From contig JAHJQQ010000035.1 of the NCBI GenBank assembly GCA_018819175.1, positions 1 through 56,483 of the forward strand: a stretch of 56,483 nt of DNA, written 5' to 3'. A program made the translations under genes and the position numbers. Source of the stretch: Gammaproteobacteria bacterium. Its GTDB lineage: Bacteria; Pseudomonadota; Gammaproteobacteria; Thiohalobacterales; Thiohalobacteraceae. The notes under the pieces were generated by a model. The model was given only the letters and a program-made list of their open reading frames with translations. It had not been told where the DNA came from and ran no database searches. Shown here piece by piece: positions 1 to 5,976 of this stretch (positions are counted from its first letter, which is position 1; every line of letters starts with the position of its first letter).

Positions 1-47
1 CTGAAGCTGTTCTTTGCCAAATCGATCCCAATGGTAGTAACGTTCAT
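1..47 (-). CDS. IS110-family transposase, N-terminal fragment (runs off the window)
   Basis: Only the first 15 codons are in the window. They read MNVTTIGIDLAKNSF, the usual opening of IS110/IS1111 transposases, in which the DEDD-type (RuvC-like) domain begins with an acidic residue in a GIDLAK context. A strong Shine-Dalgarno (GAGGAGG) lies on the minus strand just upstream, near position 55. The gene points away from the cassette array, leftward out of the window. The family catalyses site-specific insertion without classical terminal inverted repeats. Family assignment rests on this short stretch plus the insertion context beside an integron attC core, so it is good but not certain. Confidence 0.75.
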   Translation of the reverse strand, partial: MNVTTIGIDLAKNSF

Positions 48-136
48 GGTGACTCCTCCTCTTCCATTGATTGACTGGTTACACATTCAATCTGGCACAT
101 TTGATGCCGTCGGGGGAGGGGGAGTCCATATCATTC
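1..136 (-). mobile_element. End of an IS110/IS1111-type element inserted at an integron attC site
   Basis: The transposase start at 47 is followed by about 85 bases of noncoding DNA that stops next to a perfect attC R' core (GTTAGGC, 137-143). Read on the minus strand, 112-129 begins ATGGACTCCCCC, which resembles the subterminal motif of IS1111-group elements as I remember it. The precise boundary cannot be fixed because the other end is outside the window; it lies between about 48 and 136. An IS1111 subgroup is known to target attC sites, which matches this position. The right limit given here is therefore approximate. Confidence 0.6.
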
Positions 137-143
137 GTTAGGC
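137..143 (+). other. attC R' core (first cassette), interrupted by the IS
   Basis: GTTAGGC marks the 5' end of cassette 1, which starts at 138 with TTAGGC. The left half of this attC (or attI) is not adjacent because IS110-type DNA abuts it. The reverse complement GCCTAAC appears at the 3' end of the same cassette (527-533), as expected for a cassette that once circularised. Confidence 0.8.
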
Positions 144-150
144 ATATAAA

Positions 151-516
151 ATGAACAGCAAAGTCATTGATGGTATCGGGTTGTTTAATCAGGGAGATGG
201 ATGTTGGGAGGCAGAACCCGAAGCACTACAGGGTGCTCTTCTCAGTATCGAGACCACAAACATAACATCTGAAATTGAGGCAAGAGCCAAACTAATTTGC
301 GCCGTATGGTCGGATTTGATACCCCAATGCATAGAGTTCATTGAGGTCAACCGGGAAAAATATCACCTCTGCGCAACTCAATTTACTAACCCTAATGTTT
401 TTATAGACAGTGACAATGAATGGGCAATTTACTTCGATACCGAGTCAGAGATTGATGCAGTTGTAGGAGTCGAGTTCATGGGCAATGAGCCATTTCAACT
501 CATCATAGGAGATTGA
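151..516 (+). CDS. Cassette 1: unrecognised 121-aa protein
   Basis: I do not recognise a named family. The protein is acidic and soluble, with no signal peptide or membrane segment. Its C-terminal half carries a compact motif-like region with NPNVFIDSDNEWAIYFDTES followed by AVVGVEFMG and ends in QLIIGD, which looks like a small alpha/beta fold. The ATG follows only eight bases after the cassette's first core, so there is almost no leader and no clear Shine-Dalgarno, common in cassette genes. Base composition is visibly richer in A+T than the chromosomal genes further right, in keeping with foreign origin. Transcription probably depends on an upstream integron promoter or on the inserted IS. 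Confidence 0.75.
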   Translation: MNSKVIDGIGLFNQGDGCWEAEPEALQGALLSIETTNITSEIEARAKLICAVWSDLIPQCIEFIEVNREKYHLCATQFTNPNVFIDSDNEWAIYFDTESEIDAVVGVEFMGNEPFQLIIGD

Positions 517-526
517 GAGTGCTTAT

Positions 527-598
527 GCCTAACCAGTCACTCCGCTTGACGAAAATTCCGCTACGCTCCATTTGCGCAAGTGAGTTTCAACGTTATGC
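527..598 (+). other. attC site 1 (cassette 1 / cassette 2 junction)
   Basis: R'' GCCTAAC (527-533) and R' GTTATGC (592-598) bound a 72-base imperfect palindrome. Inner arms CTCCGCTTGACG and CGCAAGTGAG pair imperfectly as the L''/L' boxes. R'' matches the reverse complement of the first core of cassette 1 at 137-143. Confidence 0.88.
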
Positions 599-610
599 AC
601 TCGAGAGAAA

Positions 611-1219
611 ATGAAGGAACTATTTGAAAGACTGACTTCTGATTTTGATGATGCCGATGGCTGGATTCGAATCGTGGATGCTGATTGGTTCGCAGACGAC
701 CTAAGGCTGAGCCTATCAATCAAGTTTAATGATGAGTCAGAGGCAGAATTGTGGGAAATCGAATGCACAGGTGTATTTGAGGAGTCTTTATCATCTGAAG
801 GCACGGAGTTTCTATCTTTAAGCTCAGAATCTCCTTTGCTTAAACCGTATATTGAAAAAGAAGTTGATTTAATGTTTTCTGAGAATTCTCTTGCTCCTGA
901 GTTTTTACTTGGCTTGGTATGTTCTTGTTGTATCGAAATTATGGACAAGCCAAATTATATTAGAAAGTTTTTGAATTTAAAGCCTACCGTTCAAGGCATT
1001 GCCAGTTCAGCCTACGGTTTGCTTGGGCGCTTTCCTGAGTCAGTTGCAAATAAGATCGTCAGTTCTTTACAAAACCAGCCCATTAAAGTAAACGCTTTGC
1101 CTGGACGCGAGCCAAAACACTGGACAGGAACTGAATTCGTGAGCGTTCCCACACTCAAGGTTCTAGAGATTGGGGAGTCTTATGTTATTGGAGAAAACTT
1201 TAGTGCAAATCGTGCATAA
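611..1219 (+). CDS. Cassette 2: unrecognised 202-aa protein
   Basis: No family is recognised. The sequence is soluble and acidic. It opens with MKELFERLTSDFDDADGW, contains two adjacent cysteines (CSCC) near the middle and ends GENFSANRA. A region near residues 130-150 (TVQGIASSAYGLLGRFP) looks helical. Purine-rich GAGAG sits four bases before the ATG and is a weak ribosome-binding site. The stop codon TAA lies inside the R'' core GCATAAC, so the attC encodes the last residues and the terminator codon. The A+T-rich composition resembles cassettes 1 and 3. Confidence 0.75.
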   Translation: MKELFERLTSDFDDADGWIRIVDADWFADDLRLSLSIKFNDESEAELWEIECTGVFEESLSSEGTEFLSLSSESPLLKPYIEKEVDLMFSENSLAPEFLLGLVCSCCIEIMDKPNYIRKFLNLKPTVQGIASSAYGLLGRFPESVANKIVSSLQNQPIKVNALPGREPKHWTGTEFVSVPTLKVLEIGESYVIGENFSANRA

Positions 1220-1285
1220 CAAGGCGCTCGTTCGGACGCAAACTACGCTGCGCTTCGTTTGCGCCGTACAGCTGCAACGTTATAC
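1214..1285 (+). other. attC site 2 (cassette 2 / cassette 3 junction)
   Basis: R'' GCATAAC (1214-1220) and R' GTTATAC (1279-1285) bound a 72-base palindrome whose inner arms GGACGCAAAC and GTTTGCGCC pair around a short loop. R'' is the reverse complement of the cassette 2 first core GTTATGC. The stop codon of the cassette 2 gene overlaps R''. Confidence 0.9.
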
Positions 1286-1295
1286 CCAATAAAGC

Positions 1296-1991
1296 ATGAC
1301 AAACATAGTTGAAGAATTTGGAAATAAAATTAAGCGCAAGGCGATTGTCTTGAATGTCGGTGGATTTCGACCTCCTGACAATTCTTTTGCAAGTTGGTTT
1401 GGGACAGTAGAATTTTGCGCTGAGGGAGAAAGTTGGCCATATTCGAACGAAATGCCGATGCTTCCTCTTGTACAGATAAACTTGAATGATTTGCCTTACA
1501 TTCCAAGGCGTCTTGAAGGCTTAGCCTTTATCACAGTGTTTGTTGACGCTGAAAACCTTCCCGTAGATACCCCTAACGGGGAAGGTTGGGAAATAAGAGC
1601 ATATAAAACCATTGAAGAACTTGTCCCAATAGATAAACCAGACATCTCTTCTCATATTAAGCCATTTCCAATGAAGGCAGTTGAAATTGATGCGGATTAC
1701 CCTTGTTGGGAGGACATCCCCGTAGAATGTCCACAGCAATTAGAAGATCAATATTATGATCTTTATGAAAATACGTCTGGATTCAAGTTTGGTGGGTGGC
1801 CAACCTTGATACAAAGCGAGATATTTTGGGCGCCTTGGAATAAACATCCAGCGTCACCAGAGTATGTATTCCAAATAGATACAGAAGATAAAGCACATTG
1901 GTCATGGGGCGACGGCGGTGTTGGGTATTTCGGGTTAGGCACAGTTGAAGGCAAGGAAAAAGAGTGGGCGCTTGCATGGCAATGCTATTGA
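1296..1991 (+). CDS. Cassette 3: DUF1963 (YwqG-like) family protein
   Basis: The 231-residue protein has the DUF1963 pattern: a middle region GGWPTLIQSEIFW, then FQIDTEDKAHWSWGDGGVGY, and a C-terminal WALAWQCY. In this family the conserved GG-P-IQ and aromatic-rich WGDGG blocks build a beta-rich fold that has been solved for YwqG but has no firm biochemical role. There is no signal peptide. The gene starts 11 bases after the attC R' core. Family assignment comes from motif memory and is likely; function remains open. Confidence 0.75.
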   Translation: MTNIVEEFGNKIKRKAIVLNVGGFRPPDNSFASWFGTVEFCAEGESWPYSNEMPMLPLVQINLNDLPYIPRRLEGLAFITVFVDAENLPVDTPNGEGWEIRAYKTIEELVPIDKPDISSHIKPFPMKAVEIDADYPCWEDIPVECPQQLEDQYYDLYENTSGFKFGGWPTLIQSEIFWAPWNKHPASPEYVFQIDTEDKAHWSWGDGGVGYFGLGTVEGKEKEWALAWQCY

Positions 1992-1997
1992 TGCAGG

Positions 1998-2058
1998 GTA
2001 TAACAATGCCATCAAATCCAACGCTCGTTCCTCGCGCGGTTTATGGCAAACGTTAGCG
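1998..2058 (+). other. attC site 3 (cassette 3 / cassette 4 junction)
   Basis: R'' GTATAAC (1998-2004) and R' GTTAGCG (2052-2058) bound a 61-base site, the shortest in the array, close to the minimal attC length. Inner arms around TTCCTCGCGCGG give a short stem. R'' is the reverse complement of the cassette 3 first core GTTATAC (1279-1285). Confidence 0.88.
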
Positions 2059-2138
2059 GTACAATAGTCACATATTTGCAACGGAAAGGAGCTATGGTTG
2101 ACCCTATTTTTTCTTCAATTTGTCAAAAAGGGTTGGCC

Positions 2139-2732
2139 ATGAAATCAGTTCGTATACTTCCAGTGCTTTTTATTTCACTATGTTATTTTAATTCAGCCAA
2201 TGCAGCTACTGTCACGATAGGCAACGGGACGCCTATCCTATCGGTACCGGACAGCAGCATTGTTCTAACAGGAAGGCATACGGATATATCGCAAGGTACA
2301 ACCGGGATACAACTAAGTGGCGATTACAACATATACACGGATGGTGATATGTTTCTTGATTACTCCGTGTTCAGCGAGAATCAAGATCTTTTTATCGGCA
2401 GCAATATATCAATAACAGGACAGACAGTAACAATATTCTCATTCAATGATTCACCAACGCTGCCTAATTTATCCAATACAAGCATATTTACAAACCCCAT
2501 CTATAGCATGAATGAGGTAGGTAATATCTTGTTGTTTTCAGAGGCGCCAGTCTTGAGCGGAGTATTTGAAGCAACTGGCAATCTGTATATTGGTAACTAT
2601 TCATCGCTTCAGCCTGTCCCGTTGCCTGCATCAGCGATATTGCTCCTTTCCGGCTTGGCTATGCTCAGTGGCGGAGCAGCCGCTAACAATCGCTTCAACA
2701 AGGACGGCGCAAAAAGACGCGCCGCCTGTTAA
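2139..2732 (+). CDS. Cassette 4: exported protein with VPLPA-CTERM sorting signal; tail encoded by attC
   Basis: The 197-residue product opens with a signal peptide (MKSVRILPVLFISLCYFNSA, cleavage likely near ANA-AT). The middle is a Thr/Ser/Asn-rich, probably beta-structured domain with few charged residues. The end is a classic exosortase-type signal: PVPLPA, a hydrophobic segment SAILLLSGLAMLSGG, then the basic tail NNRFNKDGAKRR. In known PEP-CTERM/VPLPA systems an exosortase cleaves here and anchors or releases the protein. The last 17 residues are encoded inside the attC (2681-2746). ATG at 2094 and a start inside the upstream attC are in frame but give no signal peptide, so 2139 was chosen. 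No exosortase gene lies in the window. Confidence 0.85.
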   Translation: MKSVRILPVLFISLCYFNSANAATVTIGNGTPILSVPDSSIVLTGRHTDISQGTTGIQLSGDYNIYTDGDMFLDYSVFSENQDLFIGSNISITGQTVTIFSFNDSPTLPNLSNTSIFTNPIYSMNEVGNILLFSEAPVLSGVFEATGNLYIGNYSSLQPVPLPASAILLLSGLAMLSGGAAANNRFNKDGAKRRAAC

Positions 2733-2746
2733 GCGAGGCGTTAGAA
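2681..2746 (+). other. attC site 4, overlapping the coding sequence of cassette 4
   Basis: R'' CGCTAAC (2681-2687) and R' GTTAGAA (2740-2746) bound a 66-base palindrome. TCGCTT pairs with AAGCGA, and GGCGGC-type inner arms pair around AAAAAGAC. R'' is the exact reverse complement of the cassette 4 first core GTTAGCG. The open reading frame of cassette 4 reads in frame through R'' and both stem arms and stops at 2732, so this site is simultaneously recombination site and protein-coding DNA. Confidence 0.88.
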
Positions 2747-2757
2747 GGCTTCCACCT

Positions 2758-3204
2758 ATGAGTCCATCGCTCCGAACCCGCAAGCCTGCTGATCAACTTA
2801 AACTCGAGGATCTTGAGGCATTCCCGATTTGGGAGTTCGCAATTGACGAAGAAGAAAACGAAGAACAAGACGAAACTTGGGTTCGCCCTGTCCCAAGTAA
2901 TGTTGTAGCTCCCGACCTCTACTCACTCACGGTCGCAGCGGATTTCCGCACCGCATCAGGTGAGGCAATATCAGGCGCGGTTGGTGTAACGACCGCCGAA
3001 GAGTTCGAGTTTGGGCACGGGGCTCTGCTGCACGAGGGAAAGTACATTTTTGTTCCGTCGGCAAAGTTCCCCGGCGCCAAGAAGGAGCGCGAGGAGGTGG
3101 CCTTGGCACTTGGCATGTCGGTCAAGCAAGTGTTTCCCCTCAAGTTCACCCTGCGAGCGCTGGTCGAAGGTGAAACCATCTTTCGTCACGGAGAGTTCAG
3201 CTAG
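2758..3204 (+). CDS. Cassette 5: unrecognised 148-aa acidic protein
   Basis: The start at 2758 lies 11 bases after the attC core; an in-frame extension upstream would run back through the attC and overlap the previous gene, so it is not used. The protein begins MSPSLRTRKPADQLKLEDL and then has a strongly acidic stretch (DEEENEEQDE) beside tryptophans, followed by a beta-rich half with FRTASGEAISGAVG and KYIFVPSAKFPGA. I have an impression of related hypothetical proteins in other proteobacteria but no function. Its base composition is more G+C-rich than cassettes 1-4, suggesting a separate source. Confidence 0.75.
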   Translation: MSPSLRTRKPADQLKLEDLEAFPIWEFAIDEEENEEQDETWVRPVPSNVVAPDLYSLTVAADFRTASGEAISGAVGVTTAEEFEFGHGALLHEGKYIFVPSAKFPGAKKEREEVALALGMSVKQVFPLKFTLRALVEGETIFRHGEFS

Positions 3205-3220
3205 TGGCGCAGCACCAGCC

Positions 3221-3307
3221 TTCTAACATGGCGGTCGACCTCGCTCCCTTCGGTCGCTGGGCGCTGCGCGATAAAGCCGCGCAGCGCCGGTCACGTCTAC
3301 GTTATAA
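3221..3307 (+). other. attC site 5 (cassette 5 / cassette 6 junction)
   Basis: R'' TTCTAAC (3221-3227) and R' GTTATAA (3301-3307) bound an 87-base site. The inner arms contain GGGCGCTGCGCG and CGCGCAGCGCC, a long G+C-rich stem. R'' is the reverse complement of the cassette 5 first core GTTAGAA. Confidence 0.88.
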
Positions 3308-3337
3308 GTCATTAAGTACGCGGAGATATACGCCACA

Positions 3338-3375
3338 TTGAATTTGTTAGATATTCGGAATATTGTATTTACAAT
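3338..3375 (+). promoter_or_regulatory. Candidate internal promoter of the antitoxin cassette
   Basis: TTGAAT (3338-3343) and TATTGT (3361-3366) are separated by 17 bases, each matching the sigma-70 consensus at four of six positions. A second possible -10, TACAAT, lies at 3370-3375. The antitoxin ATG is at 3393. Toxin-antitoxin cassettes are known often to carry their own promoter, unlike most cassettes, so the position makes sense. Assignment is by eye. Confidence 0.4.
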
Positions 3376-3392
3376 TACCGATGGAGATCGTG

Positions 3393-3623
3393 ATGGCAGC
3401 AAATCTTAAGGAAATCGAAGATCGTATTGCTCAGTTATCGACTGAGGAGCGGTCTCGCCTGATTCAAGGTCTGATACGGTCCTTGGATACTGGAGATGAT
3501 GTCGATGCCGAGGCCGCATGGCTCAAAGTGGCGGAGCAGCGGTATCAGGACTATAGGGCCGGGAAGCTCACTTCAAAATCAACTGATAAGGTATTTGAAG
3601 AAGCTCGTTCGAAGCTCAAATAA
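3393..3623 (+). CDS. Cassette 6: addiction-module antitoxin-like protein (TIGR02574 type)
   Basis: The 76-residue protein MAANLKEIEDRIAQLSTEER... has the heptad-like N-terminal helix, the LIQGLIRSLDTGDDVDAE centre and the AWLKVAEQRYQDYRAGK region typical of small proteobacterial antitoxins paired with RelE/ParE toxins. It would bind and neutralise the toxin and may bind its own promoter. GGAG at 3383-3386 is the ribosome-binding site for ATG 3393; ATG 3363 in frame has none. The stop overlaps the ATG of the toxin remnant (TAATG), the usual coupling. The antitoxin is intact while the toxin is broken. Confidence 0.8.
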   Translation: MAANLKEIEDRIAQLSTEERSRLIQGLIRSLDTGDDVDAEAAWLKVAEQRYQDYRAGKLTSKSTDKVFEEARSKLK

Positions 3624-3912
3624 TGCAGGTACGTTATCTTTCTCCCGCGGAGTGGGAGATGGTACAGGCGGCTCGTTACTATGAGGCTCAGGTACCTAAC
3701 CTCGGGTATGACTTTTTTCAGAAATCTATCGGGCAGTAAAAAGCATTGAAGATCATCCCGAAGCCGTGCCAAAAATACACGGAAGCATCAGACGTTGAAT
3801 CATCAGAAGATTCCCTTATGCGATTTTATATCAAATTGATCCAACTGAGATCGTAATTCTTTCGATCATGCATCAACATCGGGACCCCGACTACTGGCAT
3901 GGTAAAAAATGA
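3623..3912 (+). pseudogene. Broken RelE/ParE-type toxin
   Basis: The ATG at 3623 begins MQVRYLSPAEWEMVQAARYY, the normal opening of this toxin family, but the frame ends after 38 codons. Dropping into the next frame near 3720 restores IYRAVKSIEDHPEAVPKIHG. After a TGA at about 3797 the same frame continues IIRRFPYAILYQIDP and VILSIMHQHRDPDYWHG, the family's C-terminal end, stopping at 3912. One base appears lost near 3720 and one sense codon has become a stop. The intact family would be an mRNA interferase or gyrase poison. Only the antitoxin seems functional here. A sequencing error could account for the frameshift but would not explain the stop as well. Confidence 0.75.
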
Positions 3913-3913
3913 C

Positions 3914-3997
3914 TTATAACAAATCAGTCGTGTCCGCCCGCCTTTCAGGCAGGCCCGACGACTGCTACGCAGGCGTGGCTCACTTCAGTCGTTAGGC
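3914..3997 (+). other. attC site 6 (cassette 6 / cassette 7 junction)
   Basis: R'' TTATAAC (3914-3920) and R' GTTAGGC (3991-3997) bound an 84-base palindrome with inner arms CGCCTTTCAGGC and a CAGTCG/CGACTG pair. R'' is the reverse complement of the cassette 6 first core GTTATAA. Confidence 0.88.
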
Positions 3998-4026
3998 GTC
4001 ACACTCGTTCTATTGGAGGCGTACGC

Positions 4027-4434
4027 ATGTCAATCAAGGGAAGTTGCTTGTGCGGAGCTGTCACGTACGAAGTCACTGCGCCTTTCCAGTTCCTCGGCAA
4101 CTGCCACTGTTCCATGTGCAGGAAGTCAAATGGTGCTGCCTTCGCAACGTGGGGCATCTTGAATCCGGGAACCTTCCAATGGACATCCGGCCAGGACTTT
4201 GTCCAGAGCTATGAAACTTCTCCAGGCAATGCGCGATGCTTCTGCAAGAGGTGCGGGTCAACACTGGCTAGCGCGCACTCTGGTGTGGTAGGTGAAGTCG
4301 TGGTGGGAACCGTAGATGGTGACCCGGGCGGAAGGCCACGTGAGCACATCTTTGTGGGTTCCAAGGCGCCGTGGTACCAGATCACGGACGCACTTCCACA
4401 ACATGAAGAGTGGCCCCCGGGGTTTGCGCCGTGA
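4027..4434 (+). CDS. Cassette 7: GFA-family (glutathione-dependent formaldehyde-activating type) protein
   Basis: The 135-residue protein has the zinc-binding layout of the GFA/CENP-V fold: CLCGAV at residues 7-12, CHCSMCRKS near 28-36 and CKRCGS near 73-78. Family members bind zinc through these cysteines; the prototype was linked to S-hydroxymethylglutathione formation, but most members have no proven substrate. It has no signal peptide and would be cytoplasmic. AT-poor codon use resembles cassette 5. A GGAGG sequence lies about eight bases before the ATG, a good ribosome-binding site and unusual among cassette genes. Confidence 0.85.
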   Translation: MSIKGSCLCGAVTYEVTAPFQFLGNCHCSMCRKSNGAAFATWGILNPGTFQWTSGQDFVQSYETSPGNARCFCKRCGSTLASAHSGVVGEVVVGTVDGDPGGRPREHIFVGSKAPWYQITDALPQHEEWPPGFAP

Positions 4435-4435
4435 C

Positions 4436-4514
4436 GCCCAAACGACTAGGTCAAGCGGACGCCGATCTCGTCGCTTCGCTTCTCAACCGACACCGCTTGT
4501 CCTGGTCGTTTGGC
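4436..4514 (+). other. Degenerate attC-like site 7, end of the recognisable array
   Basis: An octamer GCCCAAAC (4436-4443) replaces the expected GCCTAAC, and GTTTGGC (4508-4514) replaces GTTRRRY. Between them GGTCAAGCGG and CCGCTTGTCC form a clear inverted pair around CTCGTCGCTTCGC. The layout is attC-like and it sits straight after the stop codon of the cassette 7 gene, but the cores are altered. Confidence 0.6.
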
Positions 4515-4583
4515 TGCCTTAATGTCATCGAACGTGCAGGCTGAACCAGACCATCAGGCAAAGGAACATCACGAGACTATCTC

Positions 4584-5126
4584 ATGCGTCAGCTGGAACT
4601 GAACAAGGCCTTTACCTTGATGGAGTCAGGACCGGTTGTCCTCGTGACGACCCACGATGGACAGAAAGACAACATCATGACTATCTCCTGGACCATGGTG
4701 ATGGATTTCACTCCGGTATTTGCCATCACCACGGGTGAATGGAATCATTCTTTCACGGCGTTGCGAAAGAACCGGGAGTGCGTCATTGCCATTCCCACGG
4801 TTGACATGCTGGATAAGGTCGTTGGTATAGGGACGTGCTCCGGGGCTGACACAGACAAGTTTGCCAAGTTCAAACTCACGCCCGTGCAGGGCAAATTCGT
4901 CACGTCGCCCTTGATCAAGGAGTGCCTCGCCAACATAGAGTGCAAGGTCATAGACATCATCAAGAAGTACAACATCGTCGTGTTACAGGCGGTTGCCGCA
5001 TACATCGATACCGCACGCAAGGAGAAGCGCACGGTCCACGCTGTTGGCGACGGAACGTTCATTGTTGACGGGCGCAAGATTGACCGGAGGAAGATGATGG
5101 CCTCCAAGCTTCCAGACGGCGTTTAG
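4584..5126 (+). CDS. Flavin reductase-like (FMN-binding split-barrel) protein
   Basis: The 180-residue protein fits the flavin_reductase-like/flavoredoxin family: an N-terminal GPVVLVTTHDGQKDNIMTISW segment, FTPVFAITTG in the FMN-contacting strand, and a central CSGADTDKFAKF motif typical of flavoredoxins. Such proteins bind FMN and pass electrons between NAD(P)H or a partner and an acceptor; no partner is evident here. It lies just right of the degenerate seventh attC, so it may be the last cassette or the first chromosomal gene. No convincing attC follows it. Confidence 0.75.
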   Translation: MRQLELNKAFTLMESGPVVLVTTHDGQKDNIMTISWTMVMDFTPVFAITTGEWNHSFTALRKNRECVIAIPTVDMLDKVVGIGTCSGADTDKFAKFKLTPVQGKFVTSPLIKECLANIECKVIDIIKKYNIVVLQAVAAYIDTARKEKRTVHAVGDGTFIVDGRKIDRRKMMASKLPDGV

Positions 5127-5542
5127 TCTTCCATTGTCCTGCCACGAGAAATTCTTTTAAGCCGAAACCAAAAGCGCTGCGACACCCGGCAATGCGCCCA
5201 AACGGGACAGGCCCTGACGGGCCAGCCGCTTAGCCCATACTTCGAACATTATTTTCACAAAGCAAATGAGAGTCGTGTTGAAAAAGTATGGCGCAGCATT
5301 GATCAGTGAGCATCAATCAGAGCTCTGATCATCCGTGGCTGGCTACATACTGCAATCTTTTCGCGCCTGTCGATAGCGCCAAGTGCGTAAAACACGCTTA
5401 TACAGAAAGCATATTCAATCCTGCCTATTCCGTGCTCCAATCTGGCTTGACGCTGATTTTGTATGGCGGTTAGGACGAATATTGAGTAACATTTATCGAC
5501 ATTGATGGTGCATTCAGCATTGATTACCAGGGGTCGAGGCAA
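5127..5542. other. Noncoding stretch between flavin reductase and small membrane protein
   Basis: I see no convincing gene in these 416 bases. A short palindrome GGGACAGGCCC/GGGCCAGCC at about 5203-5230 follows a GCCCAAAC that echoes attC site 7, but no matching R' core is present. TTGACG near 5447 could be part of a promoter for the downstream gene, without a clear -10. Confidence 0.4.
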
Positions 5543-5785
5543 ATGACAGACAATCAGAATGATAAGTATGCTTACTATACCAAGGTAGCATGGGCGATTT
5601 ATGCCTTGATAACCCTTGCCGTTATCGCGATATTGGTGCTGTTTGTCGCTCAGGACAACGAGGAAAGGTTTTTCTACGGATTGATGCCGGCGGCAGCGGC
5701 GTATGTTTTTCGTCCAATGGATAAGCCCTTCAGTAAACTCATTTTCAAGTTTACGGGTGTTTCTCCGCCCGCAGAGAGCAAATAA
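5543..5785 (+). CDS. Small membrane protein, unrecognised (80 aa)
   Basis: The protein has one strong membrane segment (AIYALITLAVIAILVLFVA, about residues 19-37) and a second, weaker hydrophobic stretch (FYGLMPAAAAYVF). The N-terminus is polar (MTDNQNDKYAYYTK) and the C-terminus ends with a soluble tail. GGTCGAGG just upstream of the ATG is a possible ribosome-binding site. No family is recognised. The frame has protein-like composition and a plausible start, but it stands alone and is short. Confidence 0.55.
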   Translation: MTDNQNDKYAYYTKVAWAIYALITLAVIAILVLFVAQDNEERFFYGLMPAAAAYVFRPMDKPFSKLIFKFTGVSPPAESK

Positions 5786-5976
5786 CCTGCCACATATTAA
5801 AGCGCTGCGCCGTAATTGCTATGCTGCACTTTTAAAATGATGTCATTAGCCAGGGTGTCACGTCTGGCATGCGATACAAATCCAAATCATGCCGATGCAT
5901 GGGCTGCCGCATACATTTTGTGTGCAGTAAATCTGGCATAACCCGTCTTGGCGCCTCGTAAGCGAATCAATACCAA

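Larger units (their letters stand above)
138..4514 (+). mobile_element. Integron gene-cassette array, seven cassettes, no integrase in view
   Basis: Seven small gene units follow each other head to tail, all on the plus strand, separated by imperfect palindromes of about 60-90 bases bounded by RYYYAAC and GTTRRRY cores. The decisive sign is that each cassette's last core is the exact reverse complement of its own first core: GTTAGGC/GCCTAAC, GTTATGC/GCATAAC, GTTATAC/GTATAAC, GTTAGCG/CGCTAAC, GTTAGAA/TTCTAAC, GTTATAA/TTATAAC. The seventh cassette ends in a degenerate site. Cassette junctions fall at 138, 593, 1280, 2053, 2741, 3302 and 3992. attC sequences differ widely between cassettes, so they were gathered from different sources. 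The integrase and attI would lie left of the window, or the array is a cluster without integrase. Confidence 0.92.

Noticed and set aside
2566..2757. Upstream extension of the cassette 5 gene
   Set aside because: It would overlap cassette 4 in a different frame and cross the attC; the start 11 bases after the core fits the cassette layout.
5190..5235. Possible eighth attC after the flavin reductase gene
   Set aside because: GCCCAAAC recurs and a short palindrome follows, but there is no matching GTT-type R' core at the other end and the arms are short, so a complete attC cannot be shown.
5303..5542. Minus-strand 79-residue frame before the small membrane protein
   Set aside because: No ribosome-binding site, no recognisable fold, and it lies directly opposite the likely promoter region of the next gene.
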